Shown: positions 6,575 to 15,280, counted from the first letter of the stretch. The stretch is 24,114 nucleotides of DNA from an uncultured Oscillospiraceae bacterium (GCA_934539585.1 CAKTCT010000041.1:1-24114); one strand, 5' to 3'. Translations and numbers: made by a program. Notes: generated by a model not told the origin, from the sequence alone.

Positions 6575-7933
6575 ATGATCTTTCATCTGGACGACAACGG
6601 CGCGGTTTTCTCCAATCCCGGCATGGGGTGGGTCATCCACCACAGCGCCATCTCCGGGAAAAAGGACGTAAACGAGCCGGACAGCTACGAAAACCTGGAC
6701 AACGTGGCCCTTCTCTCCTACTGGGCCGCGCTGGAGCCGGAGGAAGGGGTCTTTGCCTGGGAGCGGCTGGACGCTTCCATTGCCAAATGGACGGCCTTGG
6801 GGAAGAAATTGCAGTTCCGCATCTCCACGGACCCGATGCTGTACGACGGCAAGGGGGATGGGGTCCCGGACTGGGTGTTTGAGCGGTACGGAGTTCCTTT
6901 CCAGACGGTGGAGGACGGTTACATTGCCCGATACCCGGATTACCGGAACCCGGCCTATCTGGAAAAGCTGCGAAACTTCCTGAATGCGCTGGCGGACCGG
7001 TACGGCGATCATCCGGACCTGGAAACCGTGGACCTGCGGGGCTACGGGGCCTGGGGCGAGTGGCACAGCGGGTTCCAGCACCCCACCCGGGCGGAACACG
7101 CGGCGGCCCTCCGGGGAATCCTGGACGCCTGGTACGACGCCTTCGGCGGGAAAAAGACGCTGATCCTCTCCTGCTCTTATGAGTGGATGAATACATTGCA
7201 TCCGGCCCTTCACGCGCCGGAGAGTTATGAAGAATACCTGGCCTGGTCGGGCTTTGACTACGCCCTGGCAAAGCCCGGAATCTCCTTGCGGAGGGACGGC
7301 ATCGGCGGGGCGGTGAAGCTCTGGGACGCCCGGATCATGAAGGACTACTACGCATCGGGCCGACGGGAGCCCATGATCTGCGAATACTTCGGCGGATACA
7401 ACGAAAAGCTCCCCTTGGGCGGCCGGAGAGGCTATAACGTGGAAGACTCCGTGGAGGAAGCGCTGATGCTTCATCCCAACTATATGATGCTCATGTGGGA
7501 CAGCGTGGACTTTTACGAAAAACGGCCGGACCTCATTGTCCACGGGCTGAAACGCATGGGCTACCGGCTCCTGCCGGAGCGGGTAGAGGTCCCGGACGAA
7601 GTGAAAGCCGGGGAGTTCTTCTTCCTCCGCCACGATTGGACCAATCGGGCGGCGGGGCGGTTCTGCGGCGGCAGTTCTCTGGAGTTCCGGCTCCGGGACC
7701 CGGAGGGCCGCCGGTGGGACCTGTCCCGGGAGGACGGCTTTGACGCCGGTTCTCTGGGAGAGGGGGAGCGGCGCTCCTTCCATACTCCCTTGCAGGTTCC
7801 GGAAAAGGCGGCTCCCGGGGAATGTATCCTGGGGCTGAGACTCCGGGGATACGGCGGGCAGACCATTCTCCTTCCCCTGGAGGGGAAAACCAACGACGGA
7901 TTTTATCCCGTGGCGGCGCTGCGGGTAAAATAG
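6575..7933 (+). CDS. DUF4832/DUF4874-type putative glycoside hydrolase, cytoplasmic
   Basis: The product has 452 residues and no signal peptide; AAGGAGG stands six bases before ATG. It opens with the SNPGMGWV motif (residues 13-20) seen in DUF4874/DUF4832 proteins and continues with a TIM-barrel-like pattern. Conserved blocks shared with the lipoprotein at 12350 are LEPEEGVFAW, PDWV...YGVP, GYGAWGEWHSG (Glu162), SCSYEW, SLRRDGIGGA, EYFGGY (Glu270) and MGYRLLPERV. The last ~110 residues form the beta-sandwich expected of DUF4832. The two invariant glutamates are placed like the acid/base and nucleophile of clan-A retaining glycosidases, but no activity is established. It is 13 bp downstream of the nucleoside-hydrolase-like gene, so it is operonic. 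Confidence 0.8.
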   Translation: MIFHLDDNGAVFSNPGMGWVIHHSAISGKKDVNEPDSYENLDNVALLSYWAALEPEEGVFAWERLDASIAKWTALGKKLQFRISTDPMLYDGKGDGVPDWVFERYGVPFQTVEDGYIARYPDYRNPAYLEKLRNFLNALADRYGDHPDLETVDLRGYGAWGEWHSGFQHPTRAEHAAALRGILDAWYDAFGGKKTLILSCSYEWMNTLHPALHAPESYEEYLAWSGFDYALAKPGISLRRDGIGGAVKLWDARIMKDYYASGRREPMICEYFGGYNEKLPLGGRRGYNVEDSVEEALMLHPNYMMLMWDSVDFYEKRPDLIVHGLKRMGYRLLPERVEVPDEVKAGEFFFLRHDWTNRAAGRFCGGSSLEFRLRDPEGRRWDLSREDGFDAGSLGEGERRSFHTPLQVPEKAAPGECILGLRLRGYGGQTILLPLEGKTNDGFYPVAALRVK

Positions 7934-7942
7934 CGGGCAACG

Positions 7943-7960
7943 TCCGGCGGGAACGCCGGA
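7943..7960 (+). other. Intergenic hairpin upstream of the binding-protein gene
   Basis: TCCGGCG, loop GGAA, CGCCGGA: a perfect 7-bp stem without a T-run, 45 bp before the lipoprotein start. It may protect the binding-protein mRNA from decay and so raise its level relative to upstream genes. Confidence 0.5.
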
Positions 7961-8005
7961 TAAGGCGCGCAAGTTCAAATACCACTACCAGAAAGGAAGA
8001 GTCTC

Positions 8006-9424
8006 ATGAAAAAACTCACAGCGATGCTCCTTGCACTGACCATGGCCTGCGGCGTATTGGCTGGCTGCAACGGCACCCCCTCCATTCCTGGCGAGGAAAG
8101 CAGCACTCCCTCCTCCTCCACCCCTGCGGAAAGCTCCAAGGCGGAGTCCAGCACCCCCGAAGTCACCGAAAAGAACTTTGACGGCGTTACCGTTAAGGTC
8201 TGGGGCGGCGACCTGCTGAACAACCCCGACTTCGAAGCCTTCTGGGCAGAGAACGCCGGCGGCATGAAGTACGAAGTGGTCCAGGCTGACGACGTCAAGA
8301 TGATGTCCATGGTGGCCTCCGGCACCGCGCCGGACGTGTGGGTGCTTTCCGCTTTCAGCATGGGCGCTATGTACGCCGCCCGGGGCCTGTATGAGCCCCT
8401 GGACGATTACATCGCCAACAGCGACGTCTTCGACATGGACAATCTGGCCGACGTTGAGGGCCTGTACCGCTTTGACGGCCAGGAAGTGGGCAAGGGCTCC
8501 ACTTACGGCATCGTGAAGGACTGGAGCCTTGACAACCAGCTCTTCATCAACAAGAACGTCTTCAACGACTGCGGCATCCCGATCCCCGACGACAAGACCG
8601 TCTACACCTGGGATCAGATCCGGGATTGGGCCAAGCAGATGATAAAGTTCGATGAGGACGGCAATCAGATCCGGTGGGGTCTGGCCAGCTCCAACGACCT
8701 TTACCAGCTCATCGCCGCTCAGCTGGGCTCCATCGGCAAGAGCCTGTGGTCTGACGACCTCCGTTCCGCCAACCTCGATACCCCCGAAGTCCGGGCGGCC
8801 TTTGAGTACTGGGTGGATATGTACAAATCCAACGCCTTCGTCAACGGCGTCACCGGCGGCCCTGGCGACTGGGGCGGCGACTCCTTCGCCATTGACAAAG
8901 TGGGCATGATGAACCTGGGCTACTGGTTCGGCAACGGCACCCTGGCCTTCAACGACAACGCCAAGGATCACCTGGACGACTACATGCTGATCCAGGCCCC
9001 CAGCCTGGACGCTTCCAAACAGGCCAACGCCTGCCTGGCCGGCGTCGGCGGCTCCATCTGGGCCGGCAGCAAGAACAAGGACGCGGCCTTCCGGCTCCTG
9101 GAGCTGTACCTGGGCGGCGAATGGGCCGAGAAGATGGCCAAGCGGGGCTACGGCAACCCGGCGCAGCTGGACCTGGTCGAGCTCCTGCCTCAGGAGACTT
9201 CCTTCCAGAAGCAGACCTACGATGCCAACGCCTTCGGCCTCCAGAACATGATCACCCTGAAGACCAACCCCTTTGTGACCAGCCAGGGCATGTCCTCCGC
9301 TTTCTCTCAGTACTTCAACGAGGTGCTGTTTGACCGGATGACCCTGGACGATGCCATCGCCGGCATGCAGAACGAGTTCAACACCATGATCCAGGAGGGC
9401 CTGGAAATCTGCGGACTTGAGTAA
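8006..9424 (+). CDS. Extracellular solute-binding lipoprotein of a CUT1 sugar ABC importer
   Basis: The product has 472 residues. The signal peptide MKKLTAMLLALTMACGVLAGC has a clean lipobox (LAGC, Cys21), followed by a Ser/Pro-rich linker to about residue 50 that tethers the protein to the outer face of the membrane. The mature part has the family 1 solute-binding pattern: VTVKVWGG at the first strand, the MVASGTAPDVWV segment near residues 95-110, Y.G..K-type hinge regions, and Trp/Tyr-rich segments (WGGDSFA, LGYWFGNG) suited to stacking on sugars. It is followed by two permease genes. The ligand is probably an oligosaccharide or glycoside, but the sequence alone does not identify it. Confidence 0.92.
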   Translation: MKKLTAMLLALTMACGVLAGCNGTPSIPGEESSTPSSSTPAESSKAESSTPEVTEKNFDGVTVKVWGGDLLNNPDFEAFWAENAGGMKYEVVQADDVKMMSMVASGTAPDVWVLSAFSMGAMYAARGLYEPLDDYIANSDVFDMDNLADVEGLYRFDGQEVGKGSTYGIVKDWSLDNQLFINKNVFNDCGIPIPDDKTVYTWDQIRDWAKQMIKFDEDGNQIRWGLASSNDLYQLIAAQLGSIGKSLWSDDLRSANLDTPEVRAAFEYWVDMYKSNAFVNGVTGGPGDWGGDSFAIDKVGMMNLGYWFGNGTLAFNDNAKDHLDDYMLIQAPSLDASKQANACLAGVGGSIWAGSKNKDAAFRLLELYLGGEWAEKMAKRGYGNPAQLDLVELLPQETSFQKQTYDANAFGLQNMITLKTNPFVTSQGMSSAFSQYFNEVLFDRMTLDDAIAGMQNEFNTMIQEGLEICGLE

Positions 9425-9475
9425 CTGCATCCAGAAGGTCTGTCGGCTTCGGCGGTTTCTGCCGCCGGGGCCGGC

Positions 9476-9523
9476 GGCCTTTACCGGAACCGCGTGAATC
9501 GCCACGCGATCCCGGTAAAGGCC
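9476..9523 (+). other. Large intergenic stem-loop between binding protein and permease
   Basis: GGCCTTTACCGG (9476-9487) pairs perfectly with CCGGTAAAGGCC (9512-9523), and inside it CGCGTG pairs with CACGCG around loop AATCGC. A smaller GGCGG/CCGCC hairpin (9451-9466) precedes it. There is no T-run. Hairpins at this point commonly stabilise the binding-protein message and reduce permease expression. Confidence 0.75.
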
Positions 9524-9555
9524 GTCAGTGCCTGTGCAGAAGGGAGAAACGCATC

Positions 9556-10500
9556 ATGCAAACGCCAAAATCGGGGAAACCCAAGGGCATCCGGCTCAAC
9601 GAAAGGAAGCGGGAGGCCATCTTTTTCTACGTCCTCATCGCGCCTTTTGTCATTATGTTTTTTGCCATTAAGGTCGTGCCCTTTGTCAACGGCCTGTATC
9701 TGAGCTTCACCAACTATACCGGCTACAACTACGGCCGCCAGGCTTTCGTCGGGCTGAAAAACTACGTCCGGGTCCTGGGGGACGACCACGCCATGCAGGC
9801 CCTGGGCCAGACCTTCCTCATCGGCATTATCACGGTGCCCCTGGGACTGATGGTGGGCCTGTTCAGCGCCATGCTCTTGAACAAGGCGCGGCGGGGGCTG
9901 TCGGTCTTCCGGACCATTGTTTATCTGCCGGCCATTATCCCTACGGTGGCCACGGGTCTGATGTGGAAGATCATCTTCAACAAAAACGAGGGCCTTCTGA
10001 ACTTCCTCCTGGCCCCCTTCGGCATCGGGCCCATCAACTGGCTGGGGTATGAGCACATTCTGGCGGCGCTGATCATTATGATGACCTGGAGCTCTACGGG
10101 CACGCTGCTGCTGAACCTGGCGGCCCTGCAGAACATCCCGGAGGCGCTTTATGAGGCGGCCTCCATCGACGGGGCCAACGGGTGGAAGAAGTTCTGGAAG
10201 ATCACCATTCCCATGATCTCGCCGGTGCTGTTCTTCAACCTCCTGATGGGGATCATCAACGGCCTGCAGCTGTACGGACAGCCGGTATTGCTGGCTCCCG
10301 GCACCAACGGCGTGCTGAACCTGCCGCTGAAGCCTACGTATACTTACATGGTCCACGCGTACCAGCAGATTCTGGGGTACTCCCGGTTCGGGTACGGCCT
10401 GGCGATGATCTGGATTCTGGTCATTCTTATCAACGTTTTGACGGTGATCGTGTTGAAAACTCAGAAGTACTGGGTGTTCTACGGCGGAACGGAGGGCTGA
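9556..10500 (+). CDS. Carbohydrate ABC transporter permease, MalF/UgpA-like
   Basis: The product has 314 residues with six predicted membrane segments. The first starts after a basic N-terminus (KRREAIFFYVLIAPFVIMFF). The cytoplasmic coupling loop EAASIDGANGWKKFWKITIP at residues 200-219 is the EAA motif of inner-membrane components of binding-protein-dependent importers. FTNYTGYNYGRQAFVGLKNY is the typical periplasm-facing segment of the first CUT1 permease. It is 131 bp downstream of the lipoprotein gene, with a stem-loop between them, and one base upstream of its partner permease. No ATPase gene is nearby, so a shared MsmX-type ATPase encoded elsewhere is expected, as known for many Firmicute CUT1 systems. 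Confidence 0.94.
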   Translation: MQTPKSGKPKGIRLNERKREAIFFYVLIAPFVIMFFAIKVVPFVNGLYLSFTNYTGYNYGRQAFVGLKNYVRVLGDDHAMQALGQTFLIGIITVPLGLMVGLFSAMLLNKARRGLSVFRTIVYLPAIIPTVATGLMWKIIFNKNEGLLNFLLAPFGIGPINWLGYEHILAALIIMMTWSSTGTLLLNLAALQNIPEALYEAASIDGANGWKKFWKITIPMISPVLFFNLLMGIINGLQLYGQPVLLAPGTNGVLNLPLKPTYTYMVHAYQQILGYSRFGYGLAMIWILVILINVLTVIVLKTQKYWVFYGGTEG

Positions 10501-10501
10501 T

Positions 10502-11338
10502 ATGGTACAGAAGCACAAGCTCCTCAGCAACATCATCTCCTACACGGCGATGGTGCTGGTCAGCGTCATTTTTATCTACCCGCTGTTCTTCCTGCTGGCG
10601 AACTCCCTGCGGCCTTATATTTCCAAGACGCCGGTGCTGTTTTTCACCGAGTCCCATTTTGAGAACTACTACTTCGCCGTGGCCATGATCCCCTTCACCA
10701 AGTATCTGCTGAACACGATGAAGATGGTGGTCATTACCATTACCGGCACCCTGATTTTCGACTTCCTGTTCGGCTACGCCTTTGCACGGCTGCGGGCGCC
10801 GGGGAAGAACCTCATTTTCAAGCTGGTGCTGCTCCAATTGATGATCCCGGGCATTGCCATTCAGATTCCCCAGTTCGTGTTCTATAACCAGATCGGTATA
10901 ATGAATTCCTACTGGGTGTTCATCCTGAACGCTGTGGGCGGCGGGGCCTATTCCATCTTCATGGTCAAGCAGTTCCTGACCTCCTTCCCGCTGGAGATCG
11001 AGGAGGCCGCCAAAATCGACGGGTGCTCCCGGGTGAAGATCATCTGGAAGATTTTCGTCCCCCTGTCCAAGCCGCTGCTGGGGCTGCTGTTCTTCAACGG
11101 CTTCACCGCCTCCTGGAACGACTACATGGGGCCCCAGATGTACCTGACTTCGGAGCGGTATCCGTTGGCCACCGCGCTGTTCGGCAGCGTCTACTTCCTG
11201 CGGAACAAGCCGGAGGTCACCCTGGAGCCTGTTACCATGGCGGCCTGTGTGCTGTTTACCATTCCCGTGGTGGTGGTGTTCTTCATTCTCCAGAAATATC
11301 TGGTCCAGGGCATCGTTACCACCGGCATCAAGGGATGA
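10502..11338 (+). CDS. Carbohydrate ABC transporter permease, MalG/UgpE-like
   Basis: The product has 278 residues and six hydrophobic segments. The EAA loop EEAAKIDGCSRVKIIWKIFVP lies at about residues 167-187, and the FPLEIEEAAKIDG spacing is typical of the MalG partner. The LFFLLANSLRPY segment near residues 28-39 and PGIAIQIPQFVF near 116-127 match the family. Its GGAGGG site overlaps the end of the upstream permease gene, so the pair is translationally coupled in equal amounts. Together they form the channel of the CUT1 importer fed by the lipoprotein at 8006. Confidence 0.94.
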   Translation: MVQKHKLLSNIISYTAMVLVSVIFIYPLFFLLANSLRPYISKTPVLFFTESHFENYYFAVAMIPFTKYLLNTMKMVVITITGTLIFDFLFGYAFARLRAPGKNLIFKLVLLQLMIPGIAIQIPQFVFYNQIGIMNSYWVFILNAVGGGAYSIFMVKQFLTSFPLEIEEAAKIDGCSRVKIIWKIFVPLSKPLLGLLFFNGFTASWNDYMGPQMYLTSERYPLATALFGSVYFLRNKPEVTLEPVTMAACVLFTIPVVVVFFILQKYLVQGIVTTGIKG

Positions 11339-11370
11339 GCCGGAAATCCACCAAGAAATGAGGACCTTAC

Positions 11371-12339
11371 ATGAGCGATAAAATCAAGATCGTATTTGAC
11401 ACGGACATCGGCTGCGACTGCGACGATGCCGGAGCCATGGCGGTGATGCACGAGCTGGCAAATCAGGGAGAGTGCGACATCCTGGCCGTGACCCACTGCT
11501 GCGCGGGGCCGTATAACGCAGGCTGCATCGACGCCATCAACCGGTATTTCGGCCGGCCGGACATTCCGGTGGGGGCCTTTCATCCTGAAGACAACGTCGT
11601 CACCCAATGGCGGGACGTTTATGCCAGAGCGGTGGCGGAGCGGTTCCCCAACCGGTTCTCCCGGGGGGAGGCGTATCCCGGAACGGTAGAAGTCCTGCGG
11701 AAGGCCCTGGCTGAGGCGGGAGACGGGGAAGTGACCTTTGTGGCCACCGGCTCCATGTACTCCATGGCCCGTCTGCTGGAAAGCGGGGCCGACGAAATCA
11801 GTCCCCTGTCCGGCGAGGAGCTGATCCGGCGGAAGGTCCGCCGGGCGGTGGTCATGGGCGGGCGGTTCCACAGCCAGTGGCCTCAGCCCATTATCGTCGG
11901 CGACAACTACCGGGTGGACGCGGAGTTCAACATCCTCTGCGACGTTCCCGCCGCCCGGAAGGTCTGTGGCCGGTGGCCGGGGGAGCTGGTCTTCTGCAGC
12001 TATGAGATCGGCCTGGCCCTCCACACCGGCGCACGGCTCCAGACCCAGGGGAATCCGGAGAGCCCGGTGCGGGTCTCCTACCAGGTCTGTGGGAAGGAAA
12101 GCGGCGACGTGGGCCGGGAAAGCTGGGACCTTGCCACCATGCTCTACGCCATCCGGCCCGACGCCGGGTACTGGAAGCTCCACGAATACGGCCGCATCCG
12201 GACGGCGGAGGACGGCGTCACCTCCTGGGAAAAGGACCCGGATGGACGGCACACCTTCCTGGTGGAGGAAGCGCCCATCGAGGAGGTCCGGCGGCTCCTG
12301 GACCAGCTCCTGGACGCCGACGAAAAGCAGCACCGATAA
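11371..12339 (+). CDS. Nucleoside hydrolase (IunH superfamily)
   Basis: The product has 322 residues, normal for the family. The N-terminus FD(10)TD(12)IGCD(16)CD(18)D(19)AGAM is the classical calcium/ribose-binding Asp cluster. Other family positions follow: AVTHCCAGPYNAGCIDAI, the VATGSMYSMARLL segment at the GPLTN position, RRAVVMGGRF, and DAEFNILCDVPAARKV, which matches the usual EFNxxxDPxAA. The enzymes hydrolyse N-ribosides to free base and ribose. No signal peptide is seen, so it acts in the cytoplasm. It lies 32 bp after the permease and ten bases before the large lipoprotein. The substitution of TGSMYS for GPLTN may change base-side specificity; the family includes members acting on other ribosides. 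Confidence 0.88.
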   Translation: MSDKIKIVFDTDIGCDCDDAGAMAVMHELANQGECDILAVTHCCAGPYNAGCIDAINRYFGRPDIPVGAFHPEDNVVTQWRDVYARAVAERFPNRFSRGEAYPGTVEVLRKALAEAGDGEVTFVATGSMYSMARLLESGADEISPLSGEELIRRKVRRAVVMGGRFHSQWPQPIIVGDNYRVDAEFNILCDVPAARKVCGRWPGELVFCSYEIGLALHTGARLQTQGNPESPVRVSYQVCGKESGDVGRESWDLATMLYAIRPDAGYWKLHEYGRIRTAEDGVTSWEKDPDGRHTFLVEEAPIEEVRRLLDQLLDADEKQHR

Positions 12340-12349
12340 GGAGGGCGCC

Positions 12350-15280
12350 ATGAGACGGAGGTTCCCGGCGATTTTCTGCGCTGCGGCGGTCCTGACGGGG
12401 CTGGCGGCGGGATGCGGCTCCCAGGAGTCCGCCCTGACCAAGATGGAAGGAGCGTTGTACATGGAAACAGCAAACGAAACCGTCATCTCCGGCGGCCGCC
12501 GGGTGATTTATCCCCAGGAGAGTACGGAGATTCTCCACAACCCCGGCATGGGCTGGGTCCTTCTGGAGGAGCCGCTGTATCCGGGCCGGGCCACTCTGGG
12601 CTGGCAGGGGGACTTCCCCGAAGTGGACAGCGTGAGCCTTTCCCTTTCCTGGGGCAACGTGGAGCCCGAGGACGGCCGGTACGACTGGTCGGAAATGGAC
12701 AAGGCCATCGATTACTGGACCGGTCTGGGGAAGAGAATCAACATGCGGCTGGTCACGGACCTGAACACCATCGGCTACCCTCTGGCCAGCGCGCCGGACT
12801 GGGTGGGCGACAAATACGGCGTACCTTACAGCGTGGAGCCCGGGGTGGGCTCCGTGGGGGTGCGGCTCTACGATCTGGCCAATCCCACGTTTTTGCAGCT
12901 CCACGACCGGTTCGTCCGGGATTTCGCGGACCGCTACCGGGACAATCCCATGGTGGACGTGGTGGAAATCCGGTCCTACGGCTGGTGGGGGGAATGGCAC
13001 AGCTCCGGCAACTTCAAATCCGTGGAGGAGCGGGTGGCCACCCTCCGGCACATGCTGGACGTCTGGCAGGAAGCCTGGGGGGACAAGCTGATGGTGGTCA
13101 GCGCCTCCTATGAATACAACCAGCAGTATGAGCCTTACGAGGTCCTGGACACCTCCATGACGTCCATGGACGATTTCGCCTATGTTTCCGCCTTCGATTA
13201 CACGGTGCAGAAGGGGATGACCTTCCGCCGGGACGGCATCGGCGCGGCCCTCCACTACTGGGACGAAAAGCTGCTGGAGGACACCTTCAAAATGAACAAT
13301 CGCCTGCCCCTCCTGGGGGAGCACTTCGGCGGCTACCACGTCTTTCTGAACAAGGTCAACGGCTACGATCTGACGGACTTCATGAGCGAGGCGCTGTATA
13401 AGCTCCACTCCAACTACATGACCGCCATCGGCTGGGTGGCCGAGGGGTTTGCTGAGGTCACGGCGGCCAAGGAGGACGGCGGCTCCCCGGAGATCGTGGA
13501 CTGGGGCAACCGGGAGATGGGCTACCGCCTGGTGCCCCACCGGCTGGAATACGACACGGAGATTTGCCCCGGCGGCACCCTCCGGCTCTCCCAGCTGTGG
13601 AGCAACACGGCGGCGGGCCGGGCCTGGCAGAAGGCGGACCTGACGGTTTTCCTCACCGGCGCCGACGGAACGGAGGTCTGGAGGGGCACGGACAAGAGCT
13701 TCGACCCAGTGGTCTTTACCGCCGGGGACCTGCACTGGCACGAAAGCGGATTTGCCCTTCCCGAGGACCTGGCTCCCGGGGAATACGACCTGCGGCTGGC
13801 CCTCACCGATCCGGAGACCGGCGAGCCCTGGCTCAAGCTCCCCATTGCCAACCGGGATGAGGCGGGGCGGTATTTCCTCGACCGTATCCAGGTGAAAAAG
13901 CGGGGGAAAACGGAGGCTCCGGAGGGGCTCCTCCGGCCGGAAATCGGCGGGGAGAACGGCCTGACGGTTTTGCAGGGCCAGGTCCGGGAGGACGCCCTCT
14001 ATGCCGGGGAAGAAGGGAAGCGGTTCACCGGCGACGTGCTGGAAAGCGGCTTTGCCCTGGAAAAGGGCGCGTATCTGGTGCGGTTTTCCTATACCACGGA
14101 GATTCCGGCGGAGGAAATCCGGATCACCAGCAATGAGCGGTATACCGTGGCGCTGCGGGATGCAGCGGGAGAGACGGTGCGGCAGTATCGCTGGCGGGAC
14201 GTTTCCAATGAACCGGCGGAGCGGACCTTCCTCTTTTCCGTAGAGGAGGGCGGCTGCAAGCTGGTGTGGAGCCTGGAGGACGCGTTTCCCATCACCCTGG
14301 GGGAGGTCGCGGTCCAGCGGCTCCCGGGGGAATGGACGGCGGAGGATTTCCAGGACGGAAACGGCCTGACGGTTCTGGCCAACGGCGATGAAACGGGAAT
14401 CGTTCAGCCGGAGCCTGGGGTGAAGCGGTTCCAGGTGTCCTCGGTGGGTCTGGAAAGCGAAGAGCCCCGGGTGGCTCTGGCCCGGACGGCGGCGCTGAAG
14501 CCCAACACCGCCTATTACGTGAGCTTTTCCACCTGGGGCGGCAAGACCAGCGCCGGAAACTACGACTTCCTGGACCTGCGGTCCGGGGAGGAGACCCGGA
14601 CCCTCTCCAACTGGTTTGAGCGGGAGGATTTCGGGGCGGTCAACAAGACCTTCCACTTTGTCACTGGCAGCGAAGGGGAGCAGTACCTGGCGTTCGGCTG
14701 CTACCGCAGCGGCAGCTTCCAGGTGGACGATCTGCTGATCGTGGAGGACGCGGCCGGGACGGCGGTTGCGGCGGAAAGCGTCCCCGAGGAGCAGCGGAAC
14801 CAGGTCCGGCGGCCGAAATTTGCCGGGTATCCGGTGACGGCGGACTTTGAGGGCAGCTCCTTCCATTCCAGCATGCTGAATCCCGGGACCGATTATCAGG
14901 GGCGGTTCACTTGGACGCCCGGGGAGGTCATTTCCGGGGACGGTTCAGCCTTTGGCAAGGCGTGGGAGACCCGGGACGGCTGGGTGAACTTCCTGAGCAC
15001 CGTGCCCAGGCAGGTGCCCTTTGCCGCCGGGAAGACCTATCGGGTGGAGTTTGCCTACCGCATCCTGGAGGAGGCTGCCAGCGAGGAGGAAGGGTTCCAG
15101 TTCCGGGTCCTGGACGGCAGCGGCCAGGTGGTGCTGGAGGAGGTCCCCGGCGGCGCGGCGGGGGAGGTGCGGCAGTACCGCGTCAGTTTCACGCCGGATT
15201 CCGAAGGCTGGACCCTTCAATGGGGGCTGAACCGCAGTGGAAGTGTGGCTGTGGATGACGTGGTCATCACAGAGAAATAA
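12350..15280 (+). CDS. Surface lipoprotein: DUF4832/DUF4874-type putative glycosidase with C-terminal carbohydrate-binding-like modules
   Basis: The product has 976 residues from the ATG at 12350, chosen because AAGGAGG precedes it and a lipoprotein signal follows (LAAGC, Cys22); the frame is open further upstream but overlaps the nucleoside hydrolase gene. Residues 60-400 mirror the 452-residue protein at 6575: HNPGMGWV (63-70), VEPEDGRYDW, PDWVGDKYGVPY, SYGWWGEWHSSG (Glu215), SASYEY, TFRRDGIGAA, GEHFGGYH (Glu324) and MGYRLVPHRLE. A DUF4832-like beta domain spans about 400-515. About 535-665, 670-805 and 825-976 look like three beta-sandwich modules; the last ends AVDDVVITE as in CBM4/9-type folds. 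It probably binds and cleaves a surface glycan, feeding the importer. Substrate unknown. Confidence 0.85.
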   Translation: MRRRFPAIFCAAAVLTGLAAGCGSQESALTKMEGALYMETANETVISGGRRVIYPQESTEILHNPGMGWVLLEEPLYPGRATLGWQGDFPEVDSVSLSLSWGNVEPEDGRYDWSEMDKAIDYWTGLGKRINMRLVTDLNTIGYPLASAPDWVGDKYGVPYSVEPGVGSVGVRLYDLANPTFLQLHDRFVRDFADRYRDNPMVDVVEIRSYGWWGEWHSSGNFKSVEERVATLRHMLDVWQEAWGDKLMVVSASYEYNQQYEPYEVLDTSMTSMDDFAYVSAFDYTVQKGMTFRRDGIGAALHYWDEKLLEDTFKMNNRLPLLGEHFGGYHVFLNKVNGYDLTDFMSEALYKLHSNYMTAIGWVAEGFAEVTAAKEDGGSPEIVDWGNREMGYRLVPHRLEYDTEICPGGTLRLSQLWSNTAAGRAWQKADLTVFLTGADGTEVWRGTDKSFDPVVFTAGDLHWHESGFALPEDLAPGEYDLRLALTDPETGEPWLKLPIANRDEAGRYFLDRIQVKKRGKTEAPEGLLRPEIGGENGLTVLQGQVREDALYAGEEGKRFTGDVLESGFALEKGAYLVRFSYTTEIPAEEIRITSNERYTVALRDAAGETVRQYRWRDVSNEPAERTFLFSVEEGGCKLVWSLEDAFPITLGEVAVQRLPGEWTAEDFQDGNGLTVLANGDETGIVQPEPGVKRFQVSSVGLESEEPRVALARTAALKPNTAYYVSFSTWGGKTSAGNYDFLDLRSGEETRTLSNWFEREDFGAVNKTFHFVTGSEGEQYLAFGCYRSGSFQVDDLLIVEDAAGTAVAAESVPEEQRNQVRRPKFAGYPVTADFEGSSFHSSMLNPGTDYQGRFTWTPGEVISGDGSAFGKAWETRDGWVNFLSTVPRQVPFAAGKTYRVEFAYRILEEAASEEEGFQFRVLDGSGQVVLEEVPGGAAGEVRQYRVSFTPDSEGWTLQWGLNRSGSVAVDDVVITEK

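Noticed and set aside
11966..12349. Upstream extension of the large lipoprotein frame
   Set aside because: It lies inside the nucleoside hydrolase gene in another frame and would bury the signal peptide. ATG 12350 has AAGGAGG and a lipobox.
12218..14866. Very long antisense open frame (about 880 codons) opposite the large lipoprotein gene
   Set aside because: It is a by-product of high GC and codon bias in the sense gene. The translation is low-complexity (P, R, H, G, V-rich) with no family motif. The sense strand has a start, RBS, lipobox and conserved blocks.
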